Positions 16,569-24,046 of a DNA stretch of 37,177 bases are shown here, piece after piece. The notes below the pieces were generated by a model. The model made no database searches. It was not told the origin of the DNA and was given only the letters and a program-made list of their open reading frames with translations. A program made the translations under genes and the position numbers. This DNA is from an uncultured Bacteroides sp. (GTDB lineage Bacteria > Bacteroidota > Bacteroidia > Bacteroidales > Bacteroidaceae): the NCBI GenBank assembly GCA_900766195.1, contig CAAFUN010000070.1, forward strand, positions 1 to 37,177, read 5' to 3'. The first letter of the stretch is position 1; each line of letters starts with the position of its first letter.

Positions 16569-19433
16569 ATGACTTATTCTAATCTCACTCTTGTCATCAG
16601 ACCTTTGGACGTGTGGAAGATTTATGCACCTGCAATCTTTCATACAGAGGAGAGTGAATTCTATTTCGATCTTAAAGGGAAGATGGAACTGCAAGAGGTT
16701 GCCGAAGACGAAGTGCTTGGAGCATTGGTTGCTTTGTGTGACAGTTGTGAGCCCAAAGCACTTTATGACAGTCTAGGTAAGAAATACAGGAGCTTTGATG
16801 ACTTCTGGACGAAGGCGGATAAAACGGTACAAGACTTTGTAAAGCAGATTTCGGATAAAAGATTGGTTAAGGCTGTTGAAGAAGCTGCCCGGTTGGGAAT
16901 ACATCTTTTCTTTCGGAATAGTGGGCGTGAGGAGTTACTTAAGAAGAATGAATTGTTTTTATCCACTTCGGAGATTGTGCCTTTGATGAGTTTCAAAAAA
17001 GGAGAGGAAGGCATTGATTATGAGTTGCGCTTAAAACTGGATGCCGACACCGTTATAACTCTTTGTGAGCACCAACCGCTTCTGTTGGCAGAGCATCCGG
17101 GTCTGCTACTTCTGGAACATCAAGCCTATCTTCTTCCCGATTATTTTAGCGGTAAGTTACTGTTGCCTTTTCTCAACAAACCTACTACATTCATCCCCAA
17201 ACGAATGCAGAATGAGTATTTCCATCGTTTCATTCTCAAAAGTGCTTATAAGATGGACATTGAGGCCGAAGGCTTCGAGATTGTGGAAGAAGAGTGTGAA
17301 CGATTTTGGCGGTTGTCTTTAGAAAAGACTATTCTTGGGGAGTTTTCACTTATCCCTACTTTTGTATATGGTAGTGTTGTCTTTGGATTAGCAGATAAAC
17401 GGCGTCTCTATATCCGTCTGGAAGAGGATGGTGACAGTTTTTGCTTTAAGAAGATTGTTCGTGATGAAGAGTGGGAGAAGGAGCAGATGAGGCTTTTGAG
17501 AGATGAATGGAGGCTGCCGCAAAAGGCGGATTTGAACGAACTACTCTTATGGCTACGCCAACACAAGAATGACTTGGTACAGGCGGAGGTAGAAGTCCGG
17601 CAGTCGGCAGCGCAGAAATATTATATGGGTGAAGCTGTGATCAGGCAATCCGCGTCATGGAAAAATGATTGGTTTCAAATCTACATAGAGATACAATTGG
17701 ATGATGGCAGAACAATTCCATTCCTGAAGTTGAAAAATGCCATATTGGAGGGCATTCGTGAATATGTGTTGGAAGATGGTACCGTATTCCTTATACCGGA
17801 TGAATGGTTCTCCCGTTATACGGGACTGGCGATGTTTGGGCGTGCAGAAGGCAATCGTCTTTTGTTACATCGCAGTCAGTTGCCTGTAGCAACGGGTCTA
17901 AATGATTTGGGTGATGGTAGCCAACCTGCTACGGATGACTTATCACTGCCCAAAGGACTGAAGGCGCAGTTGAGGCATTATCAGCAGACAGGCTTTGAAT
18001 GGCTTTATCGTCATTTCCTCTCCCGTACAGGCTGTTGTCTGTCCGATGACATGGGACTTGGCAAGACGGTGCAGACCATTGCTTTGATATTGAAATACAA
18101 AGAGATAGGACAAAAGATGAAAGCTGCTCCGGCTGCTGTCGGTGCGGCAAGTCTTTTCTCCAATGAAGAGATGCGTGGAGCAACGGAAGATGCCCCTGCA
18201 ACGGGCAACATTCCCTTCAAGACCGTACTGGTTGTATCTCCCGCCTCTATTGTATACAACTGGCGTAATGAACTCCATCGTTTTGCTCCCCGGCTCACAG
18301 TGAACGAATATATAGGATCTACGGATGAAAGGCAGCGGAAACGGGAAGCGTTGATGAGCTGGGATGTGATACTGACTACCTATCAGACTTTGCGGAATGA
18401 CATCGAGTCGCTATCCCGATTCCACTTTGGCATTGTTGTTTTTGACGAATCACAATACTTCAAGAATAGAGGTTCGCAAATCTATCATGCGGTCACTCGC
18501 TTACAGTCTTATCATCGTCTGGCTCTTAGCGGAACCCCTCTCGAAAATTCATTGAGCGATCTCTGGAGCTTGATGAATGTGCTTAATCCGCTCTTGTTGG
18601 GTAGCCATCAATTTTTTCAGCACAATTACATTAATCCCATATCACAGAATATGCAGGATTTGAAAGCCGGTGTGCTTCGAGCGTTGATTTCGCCCTATTT
18701 CCTCAAACGCTTTAAAGAAGAGGTACTGTCTGACTTGCCCGCCCGACAGGATGAACTGGTGCTTTGTGAGATGACACTGGGACAAAAAGAAGCTTACGAG
18801 GAAGAACTCTCGTGCACACGCAATCTGTTGTTGTCCATTCGTTCCGGCGTGGATGGGCAACTGACGAATACTACTCCCTCATCTGCAAATGTGCATATTC
18901 TGACTGCCATCACCCGTTTGAGGCAGATTGCCAGTCACCCACTTCTGACCGGAAGAGAAGGAGCGGATTCTGGCAAATTTACAGAGATATTCTCCCGACT
19001 GGAAGTGCTTCATGCAACGACACATAAAGTATTGCTTTTCTCGGAGTCTGTTGCCTTGTTGCAATTGGTCGGTGCTGAAATGAAAAGGCGGCGTTGGACT
19101 TATGAAATGCTTACAGGTGAGACAGGGAACCGTGAAGCAGTGATTGATCGCTTCATGGGAAATCCGAACTGTCACTTTTTCCTGATCTCACTGAAGGCTG
19201 GTGGTGTGGGACTGAATCTCACAGGTGCCGACTATGTCTTTCTGCTCGATCCTTGGTGGAATCGTGCTGCAGAAGAACAGGCTGTCAGCCGTTCGCACCG
19301 CATTGGGCAACGGCGTTCTGTATTTGTATACCGCTTCATTTCTGAAGGTACACTTGAAGAGCAAATCTTGAATTTGCAAAAACGAAAACAGACGTTGATA
19401 GAGACCGTGTTGCCTTTTATTGAGAAGAGTTAG
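16569..19433 (+). CDS. SNF2-family helicase/ATPase
   Basis: A 954-residue SNF2 translocase. The N-terminal 460 residues match no domain I can name. The ATPase core follows, with DDMGLGKT at 493-500, DESQ at 626-629 in place of the usual DEAH/DEGH, SGTPLENS at 654-661, GGVGLNLTGAD at 878-888 and SHRIGQ at 909-914. An Ala/Gly-rich insert lies at about 517-547, between motifs I and Ia. No nuclease or SWIM domain is seen. The gene starts 10 bases after the GIY-YIG gene and so is probably cotranscribed. Its codon use looks less AT-rich than that of the genes at 9000-11100, so it may instead be an older resident gene flanking the island. DISARM DrmD is also a SNF2 protein, but drmA, drmB and drmC are absent. 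Confidence 0.9.
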   Translation: MTYSNLTLVIRPLDVWKIYAPAIFHTEESEFYFDLKGKMELQEVAEDEVLGALVALCDSCEPKALYDSLGKKYRSFDDFWTKADKTVQDFVKQISDKRLVKAVEEAARLGIHLFFRNSGREELLKKNELFLSTSEIVPLMSFKKGEEGIDYELRLKLDADTVITLCEHQPLLLAEHPGLLLLEHQAYLLPDYFSGKLLLPFLNKPTTFIPKRMQNEYFHRFILKSAYKMDIEAEGFEIVEEECERFWRLSLEKTILGEFSLIPTFVYGSVVFGLADKRRLYIRLEEDGDSFCFKKIVRDEEWEKEQMRLLRDEWRLPQKADLNELLLWLRQHKNDLVQAEVEVRQSAAQKYYMGEAVIRQSASWKNDWFQIYIEIQLDDGRTIPFLKLKNAILEGIREYVLEDGTVFLIPDEWFSRYTGLAMFGRAEGNRLLLHRSQLPVATGLNDLGDGSQPATDDLSLPKGLKAQLRHYQQTGFEWLYRHFLSRTGCCLSDDMGLGKTVQTIALILKYKEIGQKMKAAPAAVGAASLFSNEEMRGATEDAPATGNIPFKTVLVVSPASIVYNWRNELHRFAPRLTVNEYIGSTDERQRKREALMSWDVILTTYQTLRNDIESLSRFHFGIVVFDESQYFKNRGSQIYHAVTRLQSYHRLALSGTPLENSLSDLWSLMNVLNPLLLGSHQFFQHNYINPISQNMQDLKAGVLRALISPYFLKRFKEEVLSDLPARQDELVLCEMTLGQKEAYEEELSCTRNLLLSIRSGVDGQLTNTTPSSANVHILTAITRLRQIASHPLLTGREGADSGKFTEIFSRLEVLHATTHKVLLFSESVALLQLVGAEMKRRRWTYEMLTGETGNREAVIDRFMGNPNCHFFLISLKAGGVGLNLTGADYVFLLDPWWNRAAEEQAVSRSHRIGQRRSVFVYRFISEGTLEEQILNLQKRKQTLIETVLPFIEKS

Positions 19434-19490
19434 TTAGCTGCAGATTTTTTTATTTCCGTCCATTCATTCTCTTTAGTGGGCTATTCTTCT

Positions 19491-19498
19491 TATCTTTG
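19491..19498 (+). promoter_or_regulatory. -7 box for the NCS2 permease
   Basis: TATCTTTG, a full match to the -7 consensus, 78 bases before the permease ATG at 19577. It lies after the SNF2 stop, so the permease probably has its own promoter. No strong -33 was found. Confidence 0.45.
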
Positions 19499-19576
19499 CA
19501 GTGCATTTTGTTCTATATTTTTGGTGAGAAAAGGATATGAACAGATGATAGTTTATTTATATAATAGAAAATAGTT

Positions 19577-20860
19577 ATGAGTTTTCAACCTACCACATTA
19601 AAATATAAGAATGATGATAAACCGGGTGCATGGCCCATGGTGATGTATGGATTACAATGGTTTTTGGTCACCGTACCTATTATTGTCGTTATTAGTTCAG
19701 TCATTGGTAACCTACAATTTCACGATGTAGCCGAACGTACGCTTTATACCCAAAAGCTGTTTGCCCTGATGGGAGTGGGACTTTTTGTACAAGTACTGTT
19801 TGGTCATAAAATGCCTGTGGTGATAGGGCCGGCATCCGTCTTGCTTATTGGAATTATTACATCGCAGTCCTCGCATTTGTCAGATATTTACACTGCTGTG
19901 ATTTGCGGTGGGGTTCTCCTGTTTCTAATTTCTTTTACACGTTGGATGAATTTTTTGAGAAATGTCTTTACTTCGCGTATAGTGGTTGTTATTCTGGCAC
20001 TGATCGCTTTTTCTCTGACACCTACAATACTTAGATTGTTGTTCACCGGCCAGTCTCAGCCTTTTCTCGTACTCTGTTTCTCATTGGGCATCGTGTTCAT
20101 CATGCTGCTGGGCAATAAGTTCTTGAAAGGGGTATGGAAGTCGAGTATTGTTCTTTGGGGACTTATTTTAGGAACACTTGGCTATTATTTCTTAGTTGGC
20201 GAACAAAGCGTACCGGCTTCAGGTGCAGATGGCGTGGGCGGTGGAGAACTTCTGATTGCAGGGCTCTCATTCAATCCGGCTATCTTACTCTCTTTTCTTT
20301 TCTGCTATGTGGCTCTGTTTATTAATGAATTGGGTTCTGTTCAATCCGTAGGTACCGCCATTCAGGTAGATCATTTGGATCGACGTACGAAGATGGGACT
20401 TCGGGTTACGGGATTGATGAATATTTTGGCAGGTGGAGTAGGAGTGGTAGGCCCGGTAGACTATTCCATGAGCCCGGGTGTGATAATGAGCACGGGATGT
20501 GCATCACGTTATACACTTCTTCCGGCAGCAGGATTGCTTGTACTGTGCGCCTTCTTCCCAAGCGCCATATCTTTATTATCTTCCATACCACGTCCGGTGA
20601 TGGGTATTATTCTGCTTTATCTAATGAGTACACAGATGTCATCGGCTTTTCAGCTGATCGTGCAGCGTGATGCACTGCCCAACTTCGACAGTTGCATGAT
20701 TATCGCTTTCCCGTTGATGGTGGCTATAGTCATTTCTTTCATGCCTCAAGCAGTAGTTGAGGACATTCCCGCAATTCTTCGTCCATTACTGGCCAACGGT
20801 TTCGTGATGGGAGTGATCACCGTGCTCATAATGGAACATCTGGTGTTTAGAAAGAAGTAA
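19577..20860 (+). CDS. NCS2-family nucleobase (xanthine/uracil) permease
   Basis: A 427-residue inner-membrane transporter with about 12-14 hydrophobic segments, as in the nucleobase-cation symporter-2 family. Typical marks are PVVIGPASVLL near 80-90, the ELGSVQSVG segment near 253-261 where the substrate-binding glutamate of this family sits, and the glycine-rich GGVGVVGPVDYSMSPGVI region near 291-308. It would bring uracil or a purine base into the cell by cation symport. The exact base cannot be told. It lies alone between the defence island and the Rrf2 regulator, with its own -7 box. Confidence 0.9.
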   Translation: MSFQPTTLKYKNDDKPGAWPMVMYGLQWFLVTVPIIVVISSVIGNLQFHDVAERTLYTQKLFALMGVGLFVQVLFGHKMPVVIGPASVLLIGIITSQSSHLSDIYTAVICGGVLLFLISFTRWMNFLRNVFTSRIVVVILALIAFSLTPTILRLLFTGQSQPFLVLCFSLGIVFIMLLGNKFLKGVWKSSIVLWGLILGTLGYYFLVGEQSVPASGADGVGGGELLIAGLSFNPAILLSFLFCYVALFINELGSVQSVGTAIQVDHLDRRTKMGLRVTGLMNILAGGVGVVGPVDYSMSPGVIMSTGCASRYTLLPAAGLLVLCAFFPSAISLLSSIPRPVMGIILLYLMSTQMSSAFQLIVQRDALPNFDSCMIIAFPLMVAIVISFMPQAVVEDIPAILRPLLANGFVMGVITVLIMEHLVFRKK

Positions 20861-20924
20861 TGTAAGCTACCTTCTTCTTCTTTTATACTGCACAATCTCT
20901 AAATTTTGCTATGACGTAGAACAA

Positions 20925-20947
20925 TATGTAATATCATTTGTTACATA
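20925..20947 (+). promoter_or_regulatory. Palindromic operator ahead of the Rrf2 gene (copy 1)
   Basis: TATGTAA (20925-20931) and TTACATA (20941-20947) form a 7-bp dyad around a 9-base spacer. The spacer ends in TTTG at 20937-20940, which is 20 bases upstream of TACTTTTA (20961-20968), a close match to the -7 box. The operator therefore covers the -33 element. A near-identical site lies at 21402-21422. This is strong evidence for autoregulation by the Rrf2 protein. Confidence 0.7.
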
Positions 20948-20960
20948 TAGAAATTAGTTA

Positions 20961-20968
20961 TACTTTTA
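20961..20968 (+). promoter_or_regulatory. -7 box of the Rrf2 promoter
   Basis: TACTTTTA matches TAnnTTTG in seven of eight positions and lies exactly 20 bases after the TTTG of the operator spacer, the expected Bacteroides spacing. It is 9 bases before the ATG at 20978. Confidence 0.5.
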
Positions 20969-20977
20969 CAGTGAATT

Positions 20978-21385
20978 ATGAACAATACGAGGTTTGCTAC
21001 AGCCATACATATATTAACTCTTCTTGCTAAGACGCCGGAAGAGTGGATAAGCTCCGAATGGATAGCTGGAAGCATATCTGTGAATCCGGTTGTGGTGCGG
21101 AAAGAACTAAGCGTTCTGCAAGAATACGGACTTGTGTGCAGCCGTAAAGGTAAAGACGGAGGGTCTCAATTGAACAGACCGGCTAGCGAGATTACGCTGG
21201 GTGATATATATGCTGCGGTAAGCAATTCGGATGTTTTAGGGAAGAAGAATAAAAATACCAATCCGAAATGTCCGGTTGGAAGAGCGATTAATGAAAAGCT
21301 CCAAGACTTATTCTCCGAAACGGATTCATGGATGATGTCTTTTCTTAAGACTAAGACCTTGGAAGATTTCGCAAAGCAATTTTGA
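20978..21385 (+). CDS. Rrf2-family transcriptional regulator
   Basis: A 135-residue winged-helix protein of the Rrf2 family. The DNA-binding domain is at about 5-65 (SVNPVVVRKELSVLQEYGLV, then the wing GKDGGSQL), followed by LGDIYAAV and a long C-terminal helix for dimerisation. Only one cysteine (C98 in NPKCPVG) lies in the region where iron-sulfur Rrf2 proteins such as IscR have three. It therefore probably does not hold an Fe-S cluster and is closer to the YwnA group. A single reactive cysteine could make it a redox or electrophile sensor. It is followed 76 bases later by an oxidoreductase under the same operator sequence. Confidence 0.88.
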   Translation: MNNTRFATAIHILTLLAKTPEEWISSEWIAGSISVNPVVVRKELSVLQEYGLVCSRKGKDGGSQLNRPASEITLGDIYAAVSNSDVLGKKNKNTNPKCPVGRAINEKLQDLFSETDSWMMSFLKTKTLEDFAKQF

Positions 21386-21401
21386 TTTTTTTTAAGTATA
21401 A

Positions 21402-21422
21402 ATGTAATAGTATTTGTTACAT
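21402..21422 (+). promoter_or_regulatory. Palindromic operator ahead of the oxidoreductase (copy 2)
   Basis: ATGTAA (21402-21407) and TTACAT (21417-21422) flank a 9-base spacer that again ends in TTTG (21413-21416). It matches copy 1 in almost every position, and both copies are followed by ATA. A weak -7 (TAATATAT, from 21436) follows at 19 bases. The oxidoreductase can therefore be transcribed from its own promoter under the same repressor. Confidence 0.7.
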
Positions 21423-21461
21423 ATAAAAAGTGATTTAATATATAAATAAAATTGATGCATT

Positions 21462-22310
21462 ATGAAAATAGGAATTACAGGCGCGACCGGTCAATTAGGT
21501 CGCTTAGTAGTAGAAAAACTGAAAGAGAGAGGGGTCTCTTCCGATAGTCTTGTAGCTTTAGTTCGTACACCGGCTAAAGCGGCTGATTTACAAATTGAAG
21601 CTCGCGTATTTGATTATGCGAAGCCTGAAATTTTGGTTGAGTCATTAAAGGGAATAGATCATCTGCTGTTAATTTCCGGAAGTGAGATAGGGCAACGCAT
21701 TGCGCAACATGCAAATGTAATTGAGGCAGCTAAGAAAGCGAATGTAAAATGGATTGTTTATACCAGTCTGTTGCATGCCGATGCCTCTTCTTTGGATTTG
21801 GCAGCAGAACATTTAGCTACCGAGAAGGCATTGAAAGCATCTGGTATAGCTTATACTATTCTGCGTAATGGGTGGTATACAGAGAATTATACTGGTTCCG
21901 TAGCAGGTGCTGTTGCCGGAGGAGCGTTTATCGGTTCTGCCGGTGACGGAAAGATATCTTCTGCTACGCGTGCCGATTTGGCTGAAGCTGCTGCAGTTGT
22001 TTTAGCCGGTCCGGTGCAAGATGGAAAAGTTTATGAGTTGGCGGGTGATGAAACTTATACATTGTCAGATCTTGCAACAGAGATTTCACGACAGACAGGG
22101 AAAACTATTCCTTATAAAAATCTATCGGAGACTGAATATGCAAATGCGTTGAAAGGGTTTGGTCTTCCCGAAGGCCTTGCACAAGCCATAGCAGGTTGGG
22201 ATATTGGAGCATCTAAAAATGATTTGTTTGATAACGGAAAACAATTGTCTAAACTTATAGGACATCCGACGACTCCTTTGTCAGAAGTTGTAAAAGAAGC
22301 ATTGAAATAA
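21462..22310 (+). CDS. NAD(P)-binding NmrA/QorB-type oxidoreductase
   Basis: A 282-residue Rossmann-fold protein of the atypical short-chain dehydrogenase group (NmrA-like, similar to quinone oxidoreductase QorB/YtfG). The nucleotide-binding motif GATGQLG is at 7-13, YTSLL lies near 100, and YTILRNGWYTENY near 131-143 is characteristic. It probably reduces quinones or related electrophiles with NAD(P)H. The Rrf2 gene just upstream and the shared operator suggest induction by such compounds. A strong terminator follows. Confidence 0.88.
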   Translation: MKIGITGATGQLGRLVVEKLKERGVSSDSLVALVRTPAKAADLQIEARVFDYAKPEILVESLKGIDHLLLISGSEIGQRIAQHANVIEAAKKANVKWIVYTSLLHADASSLDLAAEHLATEKALKASGIAYTILRNGWYTENYTGSVAGAVAGGAFIGSAGDGKISSATRADLAEAAAVVLAGPVQDGKVYELAGDETYTLSDLATEISRQTGKTIPYKNLSETEYANALKGFGLPEGLAQAIAGWDIGASKNDLFDNGKQLSKLIGHPTTPLSEVVKEALK

Positions 22311-22336
22311 TTCTAGACACAATTAATCTTTACGAT

Positions 22337-22388
22337 AACGGATCCATATTCTTTGTTTTGGTAAGAAGATGGATCCGTTCTTTTTTTT
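22337..22388 (+). terminator. Intrinsic terminator of the Rrf2-oxidoreductase unit
   Basis: An 11-bp perfect stem, AACGGATCCAT (22337-22347) with ATGGATCCGTT (22369-22379), is followed by C and eight T residues. The 21-base loop can add a short inner stem (TCTT/AAGA). It is a classic rho-independent terminator on the plus strand, and it also separates this unit from the convergent tcdA gene. Confidence 0.9.
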
Positions 22389-22420
22389 ATACGATATAAT
22401 GTGGTTTAAAATCTGCTTTT

Positions 22421-23260
22421 CTATTTTAGATTGCCAGCTGTATCTTCTTTGGGTTGCTGCGCTTTCTTCCAAATGTCTTGCATCACAAGACCTGCGATAG
22501 TAAAACCAAATATAGCGGTGGTGTGAGCTAATGTTCCGTTAATTTGTGCTTTCGAACTGCACCATTCGTGGTTGATGAGATTAGGGTCACCGGGTCCTTT
22601 GTCTGTTTTGGGACATAAACAGGCTTCTGTGCCACAAGATGAATTGAAACCATTGTTCTTCAATAATTCTTCGCTATACACGCATTTAAACTTACGGGCG
22701 GGAAACTCGTGCATCTTTTTGAACTTTCGTCTTAAAGCGGCTGCTAGCGGGCAACCCTTTACTTTCCAGAATTCGGCAACATCCACTTTCATCGGATCCA
22801 TTTTCAATGCAGCTCCCATAGACGAAAAGAAAGTCGATTTTGTCTCACAAGCTTTACGGATAAGAAGAGCCTTGTTCTCAAGACTGTCAATAGCATCAAT
22901 GATGTAATCGTACGCGTCTATCTGGAAAGAATCGGCAGTTTCTGCACTGTAAATCTGTTGAAAAGTAGTGATTTCTGCGTTCGGATTAATTTCAAGTAAT
23001 CTGTTTTTCAGTGCATCAACTTTTACCTGTCCTACTGTTTTTAAGGTAGCCATTAGCTGACGGTTGATGTTTGTGATGCAAATGCGGTCGGAGTCTACCA
23101 AAGTTATATACTTGATACCTGAGCGGACTAAACTTTCCGCACACCAACTACCTACTCCACCCACACCGAATATAATTATGCGCTGTTCCGCAATTATATC
23201 CATTACATCTCTACCCAGCAAGAGTTCTGTCCGCTTAAAAATGCCTTTTTCTATTCCCAT
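22421..23260 (-). CDS. tcdA: tRNA threonylcarbamoyladenosine dehydratase (ThiF/E1-like)
   Basis: A 279-residue E1-like enzyme that uses ATP to cyclise t6A at position 37 of tRNAs to ct6A. The ATP-binding loop is GVGGVGSW at 32-39, followed by TLVDSDRICITNINRQ at 53-68 with the conserved aspartates and arginine. DAIDSLENK lies near 122-130, and a C-rich CGTEACLCPK segment near 208-217 is typical of the TcdA/YgdL group. An ATP-dependent role in another sulfur or tRNA pathway cannot be excluded, but the length and motifs fit TcdA best. It is a single gene on the minus strand, with a TAAATTTG -7 box at 23290-23297. Confidence 0.9.
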   Translation of the reverse strand: MGIEKGIFKRTELLLGRDVMDIIAEQRIIIFGVGGVGSWCAESLVRSGIKYITLVDSDRICITNINRQLMATLKTVGQVKVDALKNRLLEINPNAEITTFQQIYSAETADSFQIDAYDYIIDAIDSLENKALLIRKACETKSTFFSSMGAALKMDPMKVDVAEFWKVKGCPLAAALRRKFKKMHEFPARKFKCVYSEELLKNNGFNSSCGTEACLCPKTDKGPGDPNLINHEWCSSKAQINGTLAHTTAIFGFTIAGLVMQDIWKKAQQPKEDTAGNLK

Positions 23261-23289
23261 AATACCAATACCAGTTCATTTTGAGCTTG

Positions 23290-23297
23290 CAAATTTA
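23290..23297 (-). promoter_or_regulatory. -7 box for tcdA
   Basis: On the minus strand this reads TAAATTTG, a full match to TAnnTTTG, 29 bases before the tcdA ATG. No -33 TTTG is seen at the right distance. Confidence 0.4.
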
Positions 23298-23521
23298 AAG
23301 CATTTCTATGAAATATGATTCTATTGGCATTGCTTAAATAGAAATATTAATTGTTTTGGACGGAGAGTGATGTCATTACTTTGGTGCAAGTTCTGTTGTA
23401 TTCAAGTCTTTTTATTCTTTGGATTTATTCAATAGCCTCGAAGGACTTAGCTGTGTCAATGAAAAAAGTTGGATAATAAAAATATTGCTGTCAGATAAAA
23501 CTTTTCACTTAAAACAAGAAA

Positions 23522-23549
23522 GGGCTGAATTCATTATAGAGTTCAGCCC
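23522..23549 (-). terminator. Hairpin in the tcdA-GH84 gap, possible terminator
   Basis: An 8-bp perfect stem, GGGCTGAA (23522-23529) with TTCAGCCC (23542-23549), has a 12-base loop. Read on the minus strand it is followed by TTTCTTGTTTT, a broken T-run, so it could stop transcription coming from the GH84 side before tcdA. On the plus strand the following bases are mixed, so the minus direction is preferred. Confidence 0.5.
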
Positions 23550-23589
23550 AAATTATGTTATTTTGTCTTCACTACAAGGAAAAATCTAA

Positions 23590-23905
23590 CACTTTGGCAA
23601 AAGTGCACATTTTAGCGGACAGCAGTTCTATAGTCAGGTCATAAAATTGCTTGATAAATCAAAAATTCTTTAGATAAGCCGTGAGCATGGTGGAGAACGT
23701 TATAAAAAGTGTTTCGATGGTTGGACTCATCTAGTAGTAATACTCTATGCCTTCATCATGAGCTTTGATTCTCTTCGTGAAGTAAGCACACCTCTCTACA
23801 GGCTGAAGCACGTAGGCTCTGTCATCTAAGTATTGGCATGATGACTTCGGCTCAGCATATAATCATTGGTGGTAAACATATATTCTAGCCGATCTGAACA
23901 AGAAG
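23590..23905 (+). pseudogene. Remnant of an IS4-family (DUF4372) transposase
   Basis: Translation of the plus strand shows the N-terminus of a Bacteroides IS4-type transposase: KSAHFSGQQFYSQVIKLLDK, then SREHGGERY, FDGWTHLVVILYAFI and SFDSLREV. The frame is broken by TAG at 23671 (CAG to TAG would restore the usual glutamine). It then shifts near 23785-23800, after which QAEARRLCHLSIGMM continues in another frame. Similarity fades after about 23905, and the DDE catalytic residues are absent. It is an inactive fragment, with no clear terminal repeats or target duplication. The rest of 23261-24046 contains no gene. Confidence 0.85.
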
Positions 23906-23970
23906 AACTTTTTCATCTACTATCCCTCTAAAAGCAGTTCTGAATTGTTTGGTTTTTATCGGACTGCAAT

Positions 23971-24025
23971 AATTAAAAAATCAACTTATATTCAAACATA
24001 AAAAGATTTTCCCTTGAATATAAGT
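23971..24025 (-). terminator. Intrinsic terminator of the GH84 operon
   Basis: A 12-bp perfect stem, ACTTATATTCAA (23984-23995) with TTGAATATAAGT (24014-24025), has an 18-base loop. On the minus strand it is followed by GATTTTTTAATT, giving the T-run. It lies 22 bases after the GH84 stop, so it ends the minus-strand PUL transcript. Confidence 0.88.
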
Positions 24026-24046
24026 CAGTTATTCCTTGGAATGAAG

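Noticed and set aside
7562..19433. DISARM or BREX system
   Set aside because: No drmA, drmB or drmC and no brxC, pglZ or brxL are present. A methyltransferase plus SNF2 helicase alone is not enough.
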